From positions 1 through 34,609 of the forward strand of contig JAFTVV010000023.1 in assembly GCA_017465625.1 (NCBI GenBank): DNA of 34,609 nt, in the 5' to 3' direction. A program made the position numbers and the translations under genes. Position 1 is the first letter of the stretch, and each line of letters begins with the position of its first letter. The stretch is from Oscillospiraceae bacterium (GTDB lineage: Bacteria > Bacillota > Clostridia > Oscillospirales > Oscillospiraceae). Positions 8,363-18,100 of this stretch are shown piece by piece. The notes beneath the pieces are model-generated. The model worked only from the letters and a program-made list of their open reading frames with translations, was not told the origin of the DNA and ran no database searches.

Positions 8363-8398
8363 GACGGAGGATCCCATTTCTGAGACCCTCCGTCTTTT
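8363..8398 (+). terminator. terminator-like hairpin facing the plus strand
   Basis: GACGGAGG (8363-8370) pairs with CCTCCGTC (8387-8394), followed by TTTT (8395-8398). The T-run is on the plus strand, yet no plus-strand gene lies upstream. It may end a transcript leaving the DnaA-box region, or it may act bidirectionally and help stop the minus-strand operon. Confidence 0.4.
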
Positions 8399-8527
8399 GT
8401 CAGGCTGTTATTTTGCAGCCCTATAATGTTTAGTTGCCGAAATAATCATCGCCCCACAGCCTTGCAATGACCTTGGGAACTGCGGTATGTGCCTAAGCGA
8501 TAAAGCGCACCGGAATATGCTCTGCTT

Positions 8528-10345
8528 TTATGATTGTATGGGGGTATCGTTTTGGATCAGCTCCATAAAGGTCAGCAAAACCGACGTTTCGCACCAGCAG
8601 GACACATCGAATACGCCACCAATATATTCCGGCCCTTCCCAATCGCTGGTATTGACTCTCTCACAGATACAGCCGGGCAAAAGCTTTTTGGGCGGCTGAT
8701 CCCAGGAACAGATGGGGCGTTCCTCTGTGGAAACACATTGGGGCAGAAAGAAAACAATATCCCTTAAAAGCTCCAGATATGCTTCGTTTCCGGTATATTT
8801 GTACAGCTTATAGATGGCATCACCGGAGGCGGTACACAAGCCGGGGGCAGAATGTTTATTCTGCACGTTGGCAAACACACTGCCTACCGTGTTGATTTTG
8901 AGCCTTGCAAATTCACAGTCTTCCGGGAACTTGTAGGCATAGGGCATCACCCAGCTGGAAAGCAGGTGCAGGCTGTCCTTGCCATAACACAGCCATTTTT
9001 CTTCCTTTGTGGCCTCGTACAGAAGCACCATACTCTCTACCATGGCATAACAGCTTTCGCTGTCGGGAGCGCAAAGTGCCTCCCCCGGACCACCGTAGGT
9101 CAGTCCCTGTGCCACGAAATTGCGATAGTACTTTTCTCCTGCCTGTGCGGCAACGGTGAGATATCGGTCATCACCAAAATAGTGCCACGCCATTACCAGT
9201 GCCCCGATGGCAGACGCACCGGAGGTGGTGCCGCCGAAGATCATTTCACCGTTTTCCACATTGACAAACTGGCCGAAATCCTGATAGCGGTCATACAGCC
9301 TGACAAAGGCATCTGCACAGTTTCTTGCGGCAGAAACCCACCGTTTTTCAGGCTGTGTTACTGCAAAATGCTTAAACAGGAAATACAGTGCATCGCCGTT
9401 TTTTCTGGTCAATGTTGCATTTTGCATATGATTTTTGCCGCTGCAATCACCGTAAATCTGCCCACGGATCACAGTGGGATAGAAAAAGCCCCGGGGTGAG
9501 ACGTGGGAGGTCATATAATCCAAAGTCTTTGCCGCACGCTCCTGAGAAACAGCGTTGCCCAGCTTTAAAAGCGGCAATGAGGACATTCCGCCGCCAACCC
9601 AGCCGCATTGCCACATTTTGGACATTTCCGCATAGTATTCTCCGCTGAAATTATCCCGATTCATGTGCTCTTCCATGGTATCCCAAAGCTTTTGGGTATA
9701 CGGCATTTCAGCAGGCGCATTGGAAAGCAGGCATCTGCGGTTTTGGAAAAAGAGACCGAAAAATGCAGGCAAATCTTCACAGGAAAATTCCTTGATCAAC
9801 ACCTTGGCGGTGACAGTTTCTCCTGCCTTCGCCTGAAAACCGCTGTCGTTTGACGGCTCGTCTGTTCTGCATATTCTGTAGCATTTTTCCCGTATTGCAG
9901 GAAATTGAACAGTCACACTGCCGCTTTCCACTGAAAAACCGATGTTTTTCCCCTTGCAGGCCTGCTCTGTGAACAGGAAAAAAGCGGCTTTTCTGTGCTT
10001 AAAAAACACACCGAAACAGGGCACAGACAAATCTCCCGTCGTGACCTGCATTTTTCCGCTGCCATCGGGATTCAGTGCCGGAACATCTGTAATCACAGGT
10101 TCAGGATTGACGCCACATTCTTCCGGAGTATATTCCGGAGGATAATTGGTTTTTCTCCGTCTAAACTTATTTGCGTTGTAGGCACAGGCAGGCAAAAATA
10201 CATAGGCATCATGTTCCCATTCCGGAAAATCTACCGTCATGGAAAAACGGGTGTCTGCGCAGTCCGCTTTGGAAACCAGCGTCACCGTATCCTCCAAAAA
10301 GGATACCGTACCGTTATTGGATTGAAGTAAAATATTGTAATCCAT
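8528..10345 (-). CDS. (alpha/alpha)-toroid glycosidase-like protein, unknown specificity
   Basis: A 605-residue cytoplasmic protein (no signal peptide) and the last gene of the xyl operon. I cannot assign it to a named glycoside hydrolase family. The first ~200 residues look like a beta-rich domain. Residues ~220-600 show repeated paired-helix units typical of six-hairpin glycosidases, for example DYMTSHVSPRGFF, ASAIGALVMAWHYFGDDRYL, AMVESMVLLYEATKEEKWL and DAIYKLYKYTGNEAYLELL. Acidic and aromatic residues in those loops are candidate substrate contacts. Its ATG is 5 bases after the xylA stop with no clear Shine-Dalgarno sequence, suggesting translational coupling to xylA. The context suggests it acts on an imported pentose-containing oligosaccharide, which is inference. 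Confidence 0.75.
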   Translation of the reverse strand: MDYNILLQSNNGTVSFLEDTVTLVSKADCADTRFSMTVDFPEWEHDAYVFLPACAYNANKFRRRKTNYPPEYTPEECGVNPEPVITDVPALNPDGSGKMQVTTGDLSVPCFGVFFKHRKAAFFLFTEQACKGKNIGFSVESGSVTVQFPAIREKCYRICRTDEPSNDSGFQAKAGETVTAKVLIKEFSCEDLPAFFGLFFQNRRCLLSNAPAEMPYTQKLWDTMEEHMNRDNFSGEYYAEMSKMWQCGWVGGGMSSLPLLKLGNAVSQERAAKTLDYMTSHVSPRGFFYPTVIRGQIYGDCSGKNHMQNATLTRKNGDALYFLFKHFAVTQPEKRWVSAARNCADAFVRLYDRYQDFGQFVNVENGEMIFGGTTSGASAIGALVMAWHYFGDDRYLTVAAQAGEKYYRNFVAQGLTYGGPGEALCAPDSESCYAMVESMVLLYEATKEEKWLCYGKDSLHLLSSWVMPYAYKFPEDCEFARLKINTVGSVFANVQNKHSAPGLCTASGDAIYKLYKYTGNEAYLELLRDIVFFLPQCVSTEERPICSWDQPPKKLLPGCICERVNTSDWEGPEYIGGVFDVSCWCETSVLLTFMELIQNDTPIQS

Positions 10346-10350
10346 ATTTT

Positions 10351-11667
10351 TTATTTGTTGAAGAACAATATATTGTTCACAATTGCCTCTAAATACTCCT
10401 GTTTGCCGGAACCGGGAAGTGCAGGTGCACCCATTTTTTCTGCGTAATCAGCCAATTCCTCTAAGGTAGCCTCTCCGCTGCGGATTTTTGCACCGATGCC
10501 GCTATTGTAGGAGGCATAGCGTTCTTCAATAAATCTGTCGATCCGACCATCTTCGATGATTTGGGCAGCCTTTAAAAGACCCAGTGCAAAGGCATCCATA
10601 CCCAGAATATATCCGTGGAACATATCCTCCGCGGTGTAAGAGGGACGACGGTTCTTAGCGTCAAAGTTGAAGCCGCCGGTGAGGCCGCCTGCCTTCAGAA
10701 CCTCGTACATACACATGGTGGTTTCAAAGATGTTGAAGGGGAACTCGTCGGTGTCCCAGCCCAGCAGATAGTCGCCCTGATTGGCATCAATAGAGCCCAG
10801 CATCCCGTTGATGGCAGAGATTCGCAGATCGTGCTGGAAGGTGTGGCCTGCCAGGGTGGCGTGGTTGGCTTCAATATTCATCTTGAAGTCCTTGTCCAGG
10901 CCATAGTAACGCAAAAAGCCAATGGCTGTTGCGGCATCGAAGTCATACTGGTGCTTCATGGGCTCCTTCGGCTTGGGCTCGATGTAGAAATCCCCCTTGA
11001 AGCCGATAGAACGGCCGTAATTTACCGCCATACGCATCAGATTTGCGATATTTTCCTGCTCAAACTTCACATCGGTATTCAGCAATGTCTCATAGCCTTC
11101 CCGACCACCCCAGAACACATAGCCTTTACCGCCCAATTTTACGGTAATTTCCAGCGCTTTCTTCACCTGTGCCGCCGCAAAGCAGTACACATCTGCAGAA
11201 TTGGTAGAGCCTGCGCCGTTCATAAAACGGGGATTAGAAAACATATTGGCAGTGCCCCACAGACACTTGATGCCGGTTTTACGCATCTTTTCCAGAATGT
11301 AATCCGAGATCTCATCCAGACGGCGGTTGGTCTCCTTAATGTCATCCGCTTCCGGGACGATATCCACATCGTGCCAGCAGAAATATTCAATGCCCAGCTT
11401 CTACATAAATTCAAAGCCTGCGTCTACCTTGGCCTTGGCGTGCTCCATTGTGCCCTTTTCAGTGCCGAAGGACTTATCGGCGGTATCCCGTCCAAACATA
11501 TCCGTGCCGCCGGCGCACAGGTTGTGCCACCAGGCCATCGCAAAGGGCAGATGCTCCTTCATCGGCTTGCCCATCACTATTTGATCGGGGTTATAAAACT
11601 TAAATGCCAAAGGATTTTTAGAATCGGGTCCCTCGTAGGGGATTACGGGAATATTTTCAAAGTACAT
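10351..11667 (-). pseudogene. xylA: xylose isomerase with one in-frame TAG
   Basis: Xylose isomerase converts D-xylose to D-xylulose, the substrate of the upstream xylulokinase. The frame from ATG 11667 (MYFENIPVIPYEG) to TAA 10351 is 439 codons, the normal class II length, with no indel. Codon 89 is TAG (11403-11401), between GFEFM and [13 protein letters not shown], where relatives normally have a glutamate-like residue. All later catalytic features are intact: H99 and D102 in [24 protein letters not shown], and [20 protein letters not shown] with its metal-binding aspartates. TAAGGAGGA about 6 bases before the ATG is ideal and overlaps the xylB stop. It could be a recent nonsense mutation, a strain variant, a base-call error, or a readthrough/suppressed codon. 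TAG ends two neighbouring genes normally, so general recoding is unlikely. Confidence 0.9.
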
Positions 11668-11679
11668 ATCATTTCCTCC

Positions 11680-13158
11680 TTATTGAATTTCAGGGAACAG
11701 TGCCTTTACGGCAGGATAAATCTTCTTAAACTGCTGATAACGGGCTTCGTACCTGGCAGCCAGTTTTGGATCAGGCTCTACCGTGGATGCCACAGATACC
11801 AGCTTTTTACAGCAGGTGTTTACATCTTCATATACGCCGCAGGCCACCATTGCCAGCATCGCACCGCCCATACCGGGGCCTTGCTCGGATACCGGCACTT
11901 CCAGTGTGCAACGGAGCACATTTGCCATTATTTTTTTCCAAAGTGGGGATTTGGCGCCTCCGCCGCAGATTTTAGAGCGACGGATCTCAAGGCCCAGACT
12001 TCTTGCCACCTCTACGGAATCCCGAATGGCAAAAGCCACACCTTCCAGTACCGCCTGCACCAGATCGGCACGGCAGGTATCCATGGTCATACCGATGAAC
12101 GTCCCTCTTGCCCTGGTATCGTTGATGGGACTACGCTCGCCCATCAGATAGGGCAGGAAGAACACGTGGTTTTCGCCTAATCTTTCTTCACGGATTGCGG
12201 CTTGCTCTGCCTGATGATCCGATGTGCCCAGGATCTCCTCCAGCAGCCACTTATTGCAGGACGCGGCACTCAGCATACAGCCCATCAAGTGCCAGCCGCC
12301 ATCGGCGTGGGCAAAGGCGTGCAGGCCGTTGCTGTCGTCTACACCGAAGTGTTCCGAGGAGATAAACACCGTTCCGGAAGTACCCAGAGAGATGTTGCAG
12401 CCCCCTTCTCCAACCACACCGGTGCCAACAGCGGCCGCCGCATTATCCCCTGCGCCTGCCGCAACCTTCACATTACAGCCGATTCCCAGCAGGTTTGCAA
12501 TTTCCGGCTTGACCGTTCCGATGCAGTCAAAGCTTTCAAAAAGCTTCGGCATCTGATCTTCCCGAATTTTGCAAACATCCAGCATTTCCTTGCTCCAGCA
12601 TTTATTTGCCACATCCAGCAAAAGCATACCGGAAGCATCGGAATAGTCGCAGCTATGTACCCCCGTCAAAATATAGTTGATATAGTCCTTGGGGAGCATA
12701 ATTTTGGATATACGGGCAAAGTTTTCAGGCTCATTTTCCTGCATCCACAGCAGCTTTGGTGCGGTAAAGCCGGCAAAAGCGATATTGGCCGTCAATTGGG
12801 ACAAGCGCGCCTTGCCAATCTCATTGTTCAGAAAATCTACCTGCTTTTCCGTTCTGCCGTCGTTCCAAAGAATTGCGGGACGAATCACATGGTCGTTTTC
12901 ATCCAGCACCACCAGTCCGTGCATCTGACCGCCTGCGCCAATGCCTGCAATTTCTTCTGCATCAAAGCCTTTTATAAGCGACGGCAGGCCTGCAAAGAGG
13001 GCTTTTTTCCAGTCCTCCGGATTTTGCTGACTCCAGCCGGCCTTGGGAAATTCCAAAGGATATTCTTCTGTTACCGTATTATGGATCACACCGTTTTCGT
13101 CCATCAGCAGAAGCTTCATTGCGGATGTGCCCAAATCTATACCGATAAAAAGTGCCAT
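11680..13158 (-). CDS. xylB: xylulokinase (FGGY family)
   Basis: Phosphorylates D-xylulose to xylulose-5-phosphate for the pentose phosphate pathway. The 492-residue product has the usual length and both FGGY actin-like domains. The N-terminal phosphate motif FIGIDLGTSAMK (residues 4-15), AGWSQQNPEDW (about 41-51), MHGLVVLDENDHVIRPAILW with its WNDGR continuation, and GAGDNAAAAVGTGVV are typical of XylB rather than glycerol or gluconate kinases. AAAGGAGAG lies upstream of ATG 13158. xylA begins 12 bases after its stop, so the two form a classic xyl pair. A stem-loop separates it from the gene before it, which might give it separate control or stability. Confidence 0.96.
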   Translation of the reverse strand: MALFIGIDLGTSAMKLLLMDENGVIHNTVTEEYPLEFPKAGWSQQNPEDWKKALFAGLPSLIKGFDAEEIAGIGAGGQMHGLVVLDENDHVIRPAILWNDGRTEKQVDFLNNEIGKARLSQLTANIAFAGFTAPKLLWMQENEPENFARISKIMLPKDYINYILTGVHSCDYSDASGMLLLDVANKCWSKEMLDVCKIREDQMPKLFESFDCIGTVKPEIANLLGIGCNVKVAAGAGDNAAAAVGTGVVGEGGCNISLGTSGTVFISSEHFGVDDSNGLHAFAHADGGWHLMGCMLSAASCNKWLLEEILGTSDHQAEQAAIREERLGENHVFFLPYLMGERSPINDTRARGTFIGMTMDTCRADLVQAVLEGVAFAIRDSVEVARSLGLEIRRSKICGGGAKSPLWKKIMANVLRCTLEVPVSEQGPGMGGAMLAMVACGVYEDVNTCCKKLVSVASTVEPDPKLAARYEARYQQFKKIYPAVKALFPEIQ

Positions 13159-13196
13159 AACATTCTCTCCTTTTTACAGTATCCCATAATAGTGAC

Positions 13197-13229
13197 ATTG
13201 GGTAGCATCGTAACAGGATGCTACCCAAT
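13197..13229 (-). other. intercistronic stem-loop before xylB
   Basis: A perfect 13-bp stem, 13197-13209 with 13217-13229, has a 7-base loop and fills most of the 81-base gap. On the minus strand it is followed by GTCACTATTATGG, not a T-run, so it is unlikely to be a full intrinsic terminator. An mRNA processing, stabilising or partial-attenuation role is possible. Confidence 0.55.
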
Positions 13230-13239
13230 ATTGATGCGC

Positions 13240-15138
13240 TTAGAACCACTTGTCGTAGAGGTTGGAAATATCGCTGGATTCGTGATACTTGGTAACACCG
13301 AGCTTGTCTGCCAATTCCTTAAATTCGGCTTTGTAAGCATCAATCAATGTCACGCTGGTATTATAGCTGTAGCACTCTACCAACAAATACAGTGTGGAAA
13401 TTTTTTCCTTCTGGATATGCTCCAGGTAGGACTCATAAAGCGCAGGATTGCTTTCCTTCAAGGGTGCAATTTTCTCCACCGCCAGATCATACTGTACCAT
13501 CCACTGCTGCAGAACATCCTTCGGCCAGAACTTTTCATCTGTCAGGCTCAAATAGATTGTAGCATTGCCACCCATTTCATTATATTCTTTGTTGTACTCC
13601 GTCAAAAGGCGCAGCTGATCGAAAATCACTCTCATTTCAGGTGCTGCAGGACCAAAATATCCCTCAAAGAACTTGTCAATCAGCTCTTCCGGATTGCGAT
13701 CCACGTCCCAGCCCAGCTTGCTGCACACATAGTCCTTCAGCGTAGACCAGCCGGTAACGGTTGTTCTTTCGTCTACCTGCCGCTGATCGAACAGGTAATA
13801 GGCATTACATTCGGCTGCCATACGGTAGTTTTCCGCAAAGGAATCAAAGCAGTCATAGGGTGCGTGATAGTTCCAGAAGTTGGTGCTGTAATACCACAGA
13901 TAAAGATTACCCTGTGCCAAATCACCCCAGGACTTCAGATTCGTGTAATACTCCTGGTTCAACGGATCGGTAATGGGTCTGTAGTAATCCATCCGAATGG
14001 GTGCCAGCATACAGTATACACCGTCATCCATCTTGATGCCGTTATTGGGCTCATATTTTCCGGTGGACGAATTATAAGTTGCCGGAGCTGCTTCAAAGGC
14101 GTTATATGCAAAGAATACGATTCTCAGGTTTCTTGCATAGGGCTTGCCTTCCTCGGTTTCAAACCAGGCACGCACACGGGCATTCAAATCGTTCAAAAAC
14201 AGAATCACTGTGGAGGACAAAGCGCCGTACTGCGCTTTCATCGCGTTACAGGCATCGCAGTCACAGTAATCGGAGTTATCCTCAATGGTAAAGGTAACAG
14301 CGTCTCTGTCGGGTGTTTGGATCAGCGCTTCCTTCAAGGTTTCAAAGCAAGCGTTCTGCATCTTTTCGTACTGCTGGGCGTCTCCGTGGGCCGTGTAGCA
14401 CAATTGGGTCTTGGCTGCGTTGTACCAGGTATCATTCACATCGGGAGAGTCCTTGATAAATTGTATGGAGTTGTGCGCCCAATGGTTTTTCACAAAGATA
14501 AAGTTCTCTGTCAAAGGTCTCTGACGCAGACGGTAAAGAGCCTGATTGCTGGTTTCCACCACGCCGTCAGATGCAACGCGGATGGGGAAATCCGGAACAT
14601 CGGTCACATTCAAATCGTAAAGAGGAAGCTGGGTCAAGCCTTTTGTAAGAACATAACTGTCCTGAGCAAAATAATCCCAATCCACCAGAATTCCCAGCAG
14701 CTCGTAGGAAGCATACATGGAGCCGTAGTCTGCGCCGCCGATCAGATACAGATCATCGCCTTCGGTAATGATTTTGTATCCGTCCCGTCCCAGTTCATCA
14801 AAAGAATAGGTAATCTCTGTATTCTTCAGGAGGGTGGTTTCACCCACAGAGATAAACTTCCCGTCGCCGTTAAATTCGCTGTCCTTCACAACAGGCATAC
14901 TCACACCTGTCGCCTCGAAAAAGAATTTATTAAAATCAGAAACAGCAATCTGGATCAAACTGCTGGCGTTTTCGGGAATAACGATTTTGTATTCCGTTTC
15001 TCCATTGCTTGCAAGATATTGACCATCCACCACAGGGCGTCCTGCATCTGCGGTATTGGAATCACTGTCACAGCCTGCAATGCTGAGCATCATACTGAGA
15101 ATGAATACCAAAATGATAATTCGACGAAATTTGGTCAT
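13240..15138 (-). CDS. DUF4838 lipoprotein, glycosidase-like
   Basis: A 632-residue exported lipoprotein: a hydrophobic signal ending in the lipobox SIAGC, with C23 as the lipidated cysteine. Residues ~45-160 resemble the small alpha/beta domain that precedes the barrel in GH20/GH67-type hexosaminidases and glucuronidases. The rest matches DUF4838, with the cysteine cluster YCDCDACNAM (C292, C294, C297) followed by LFLNDLNARVRAWFE. DUF4838 proteins commonly sit in glycan-use loci but, as far as I know, have no settled activity. AGGTGAG lies about 6 bases before the ATG. It starts 10 bases after the 1000-aa gene in the same operon as a CUT1 importer and GH127 enzyme, so trimming or binding of a uronic-acid- or arabinose-decorated glycan at the cell surface is a reasonable inference. 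Confidence 0.85.
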   Translation of the reverse strand: MTKFRRIIILVFILSMMLSIAGCDSDSNTADAGRPVVDGQYLASNGETEYKIVIPENASSLIQIAVSDFNKFFFEATGVSMPVVKDSEFNGDGKFISVGETTLLKNTEITYSFDELGRDGYKIITEGDDLYLIGGADYGSMYASYELLGILVDWDYFAQDSYVLTKGLTQLPLYDLNVTDVPDFPIRVASDGVVETSNQALYRLRQRPLTENFIFVKNHWAHNSIQFIKDSPDVNDTWYNAAKTQLCYTAHGDAQQYEKMQNACFETLKEALIQTPDRDAVTFTIEDNSDYCDCDACNAMKAQYGALSSTVILFLNDLNARVRAWFETEEGKPYARNLRIVFFAYNAFEAAPATYNSSTGKYEPNNGIKMDDGVYCMLAPIRMDYYRPITDPLNQEYYTNLKSWGDLAQGNLYLWYYSTNFWNYHAPYDCFDSFAENYRMAAECNAYYLFDQRQVDERTTVTGWSTLKDYVCSKLGWDVDRNPEELIDKFFEGYFGPAAPEMRVIFDQLRLLTEYNKEYNEMGGNATIYLSLTDEKFWPKDVLQQWMVQYDLAVEKIAPLKESNPALYESYLEHIQKEKISTLYLLVECYSYNTSVTLIDAYKAEFKELADKLGVTKYHESSDISNLYDKWF

Positions 15139-15148
15139 ATCTTCTCAC

Positions 15149-18100
15149 CTACTTTACATGAATATCGTAGAAAGCAAAGGTACAATTTCCATCTGCATCA
15201 AACGCCATATACCGCACCGAGTATACGCCTGACATAGAAGCCTCAAACTTTCCATCTGTAACTTTTACATTCGCACCCTCAGGATTAAACACATAGACCA
15301 CAACCGTACATTCCTCCGTCAGGTTGTCCTTGACCTCTGCCTTGGCAACGGAAACGGTTTTACCCTTTTTGGCAGAGTCTTTTTGACCGCGCAGAGTAAT
15401 GGTGGGCGCTGTGATATCCTTTGCAGTGATGGAATACACATAACTGTCGGTTTTGTCCTTGCCGTCCTTGATCACATAGCGAATCAAATAATCGCCCAGT
15501 ATATCTGTGGTGAAGGTGTAATCCTTTCCCACATCCTGTGATCCATCCAGCACGACGCCGTTTTCATCGGTTACAAAAGCACCGTTGGGATCTGTGACCT
15601 CCAATGTCAGCACTGTAATCGAATCCAATACATCGTAGGCAAATGCGCCTTTTAACGTGACCTTGTCGCCCTGACCTCTGTCACCGGACATGGTCTCCAC
15701 AAGCAGCTGGGGCGTGAATCGATCGGTCTTGGCATTATTCAGCGTTTGGCCGTTCAGATTCTTCATAATAATCTGGGACGCACCCGAAACCTGATCCACA
15801 GCAACGGTGAATCTGGCCAGATTGTCTGTAAAGCCGGTAAACGCACTTCCGTCAAGGAATTTCTTCACTTCTATGCGAATTCCTGCCTCCGGAGACACGA
15901 TGAACGAGTCGCCCAAAAATTCCAGCGAGAAGTTCTTGTTGATTCCGTCAAAGGAGGCGGAGAGCTTCGTTTCCGCACCGTCATTGACGCTGAATGTTGC
16001 ACCGTCTGCGGTTCGGTTATAGGAAACCTTCACCTGTTTTCCGCTTAAAATATCCGTCAAATAAATATGGACCTGTTTATATGCGTTTTTTTCGCCAATC
16101 TGGAACGAGAAGGAGAAACTCTTAACCTGCACATAGTTTATAAAGTCAAATTCAGTGTTTTTCGCCACTTCATAAGTAATGGATGCGTTATCCGGTTGTG
16201 CCAGTGCATCGGCTGTGGATGCCACAAAATACTTGCTCAGATCCAGATCGCCGGTATAGCCTGCATCCACCACGGTGGCAGAATAGGATTTTTCGCAGGT
16301 GTTTCCATCTACGGTCAAACGGTAGGTTACGGTAACACGACCGGTATTTTCCGGAATATACTTGCTGTTTTCAATTTTGCTCTCCGCACCGCCGTTTTCT
16401 GTAATGAAAACATCCATGGCTGTCAAAATGCCGGAGCCGGAGGAGAAATCATAGGCGTTCAGCATCGGGATCTGATAGGCCGCGCCCAGAATAAAGTATT
16501 CCGGAATCGCCACGTGGTCGTATACCTGAGGCTGCGCGGTATGCAGGGCATTGAGCGTAAAGGACTTCTGAACTGTGGAAATATAGTCCTTTGCAGTTAC
16601 CGTGATCTCCCATTCGCCATCGGTCATCGGGATAAACGACAGTGTTTGGGGATCGATCTCAACTTCCTCACCTGTTGAAAGATTCTTCGCCTTTAAGCTA
16701 TAGGTTACAGCACCGGAAGCATCGGTGTAGTCTACTGCCGAAATCACCCTGGCCATCGTGCCGGTATCGACCTGCGTCAGCATATCCTGCAGTGTAATCT
16801 GCAAGCCTTCGCTTTGCAGCGCATTGACGCGGATACCCGTTGTGCCAACATTTCCGGACAGATCCTCTGCCCTGTACTCTATGGTATACACGCCTTCCTT
16901 TACAGGGGTAAATGCATTGTCAACGACCGCCACTTCAACAGGCGTTTCCGAATAATACTTGTAATAAACAGATGCAGTCACCGGGAGCTTCCCATCATAT
17001 CCGTCAACTGCCGCTGCGTCAAAAATCGGATAGGGTTTTCCAACCAGTGCTGTGGGAAGGTTCTCTTCCGGGTATCCGGTCTTTACCAATACGATCGGTG
17101 CGAATACATCGCCGATGTCGGCAAATTCGCTGATTCCGTTAATTGTATGAATTGTAAAATTACATGTTGCGGCTTGATAATTGGTTGCAAAGACCGTCAT
17201 CTTTACTTCACCGGTGGTGAAGCCATTCCAAATCTCGTCACCGTACAAGGAGGGATCATCCAAATCTGTGATGAGTTGGTTGGCACCGGTATAACTTTCT
17301 CTGTCTGCATAGAAAGCCTTTTCGTTGCTGTCAAAGTACAGTGTCAGATGGGTATCCGAAGGAGACTTCGGCAGACCGCTCATTGCGCAATTGATGGCCG
17401 CACCGTAACCGTACTCGTCATCTATATGCACATTTTTGCCGGTGGCGCTGCCTGCATTCTCCACACCAACCTGGGACTGATGAGCAGCACCGGCAGTCAC
17501 ATAGATATGACCGCTTGCCCAGGCATCTGTATGATGGTTCAGGGAAATGGTAATATAGTTTTCTTCGTTGTACAGATCCGTTAAGCGAATCTTCACTCTG
17601 GTGGCATCTGCTGTACCGACGGTGCTGGGATTAAATTCTATATCCAGCAGCGGCACTTCCTTGGATGCCGCGGACAGATCCACAACTTCATTATAGGTAA
17701 ATACATCCTCAGAGCCCATAGAGACTTGAATTTTGCCGTCTGCAATCTCTGCCGATGAATTATCGTTATGCACCTGTAACAGTGTCTTTTTTACAACAAA
17801 GCTCTTCTTTGCCGCTACAGACGCACCATCGAAGCTTGCCTCAAAAACAACCTCGTATTTACCGGTTTCAGACAAGACGATGGTTTCCGCGGAAACAGCC
17901 TTGCCGGAAGGAAACACCACATATTTGGCATCCGGTACTGCATCGCGACCATTGTAGGATACTTTTCCGTCCGGAATCGAGAATTCATCACCCAGCGCAT
18001 ATTCCGAGGGAATATCGCAATCGATCACTTCTGCGGATGCGGCGGATGCGTGATGCCCAAGATTACCAATGGTACATGTGAAGCAGATACACAAAAGCAG

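Larger units (their letters stand above)
7752..8527. other. 776-base non-coding, pyrimidine-rich region
   Basis: No credible gene. The plus strand from about 7950 to 8290 is dominated by T and C with runs such as TTTTTACCCC. It holds the DnaA-box-like cluster at 8042-8108. From 8290 there are small palindromes: AAAGTTT/AAACTTT (8294-8310), GCGGC/GCCGC (about 8326-8338) and AGCTTTAAAGCT (about 8340-8351), then the hairpin at 8363-8394. A possible coding remnant on the minus strand ends at 8430. No clear minus-strand terminator for the upstream operon was found here. Confidence 0.6.

Noticed and set aside
11401-11403. TAG as a recoded sense codon throughout the genome
   Set aside because: TAG is the natural stop of the permease gene ending at 19062 and of the 1000-aa gene ending at 15149, each followed at once by another gene.
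12202-15237. 1011-codon plus-strand open frame opposite xylB and the DUF4838 gene
   Set aside because: Its product is cysteine/histidine/isoleucine-rich shadow sequence spanning two real genes and their gap. The minus-strand genes have clear motifs and ribosome binding sites.
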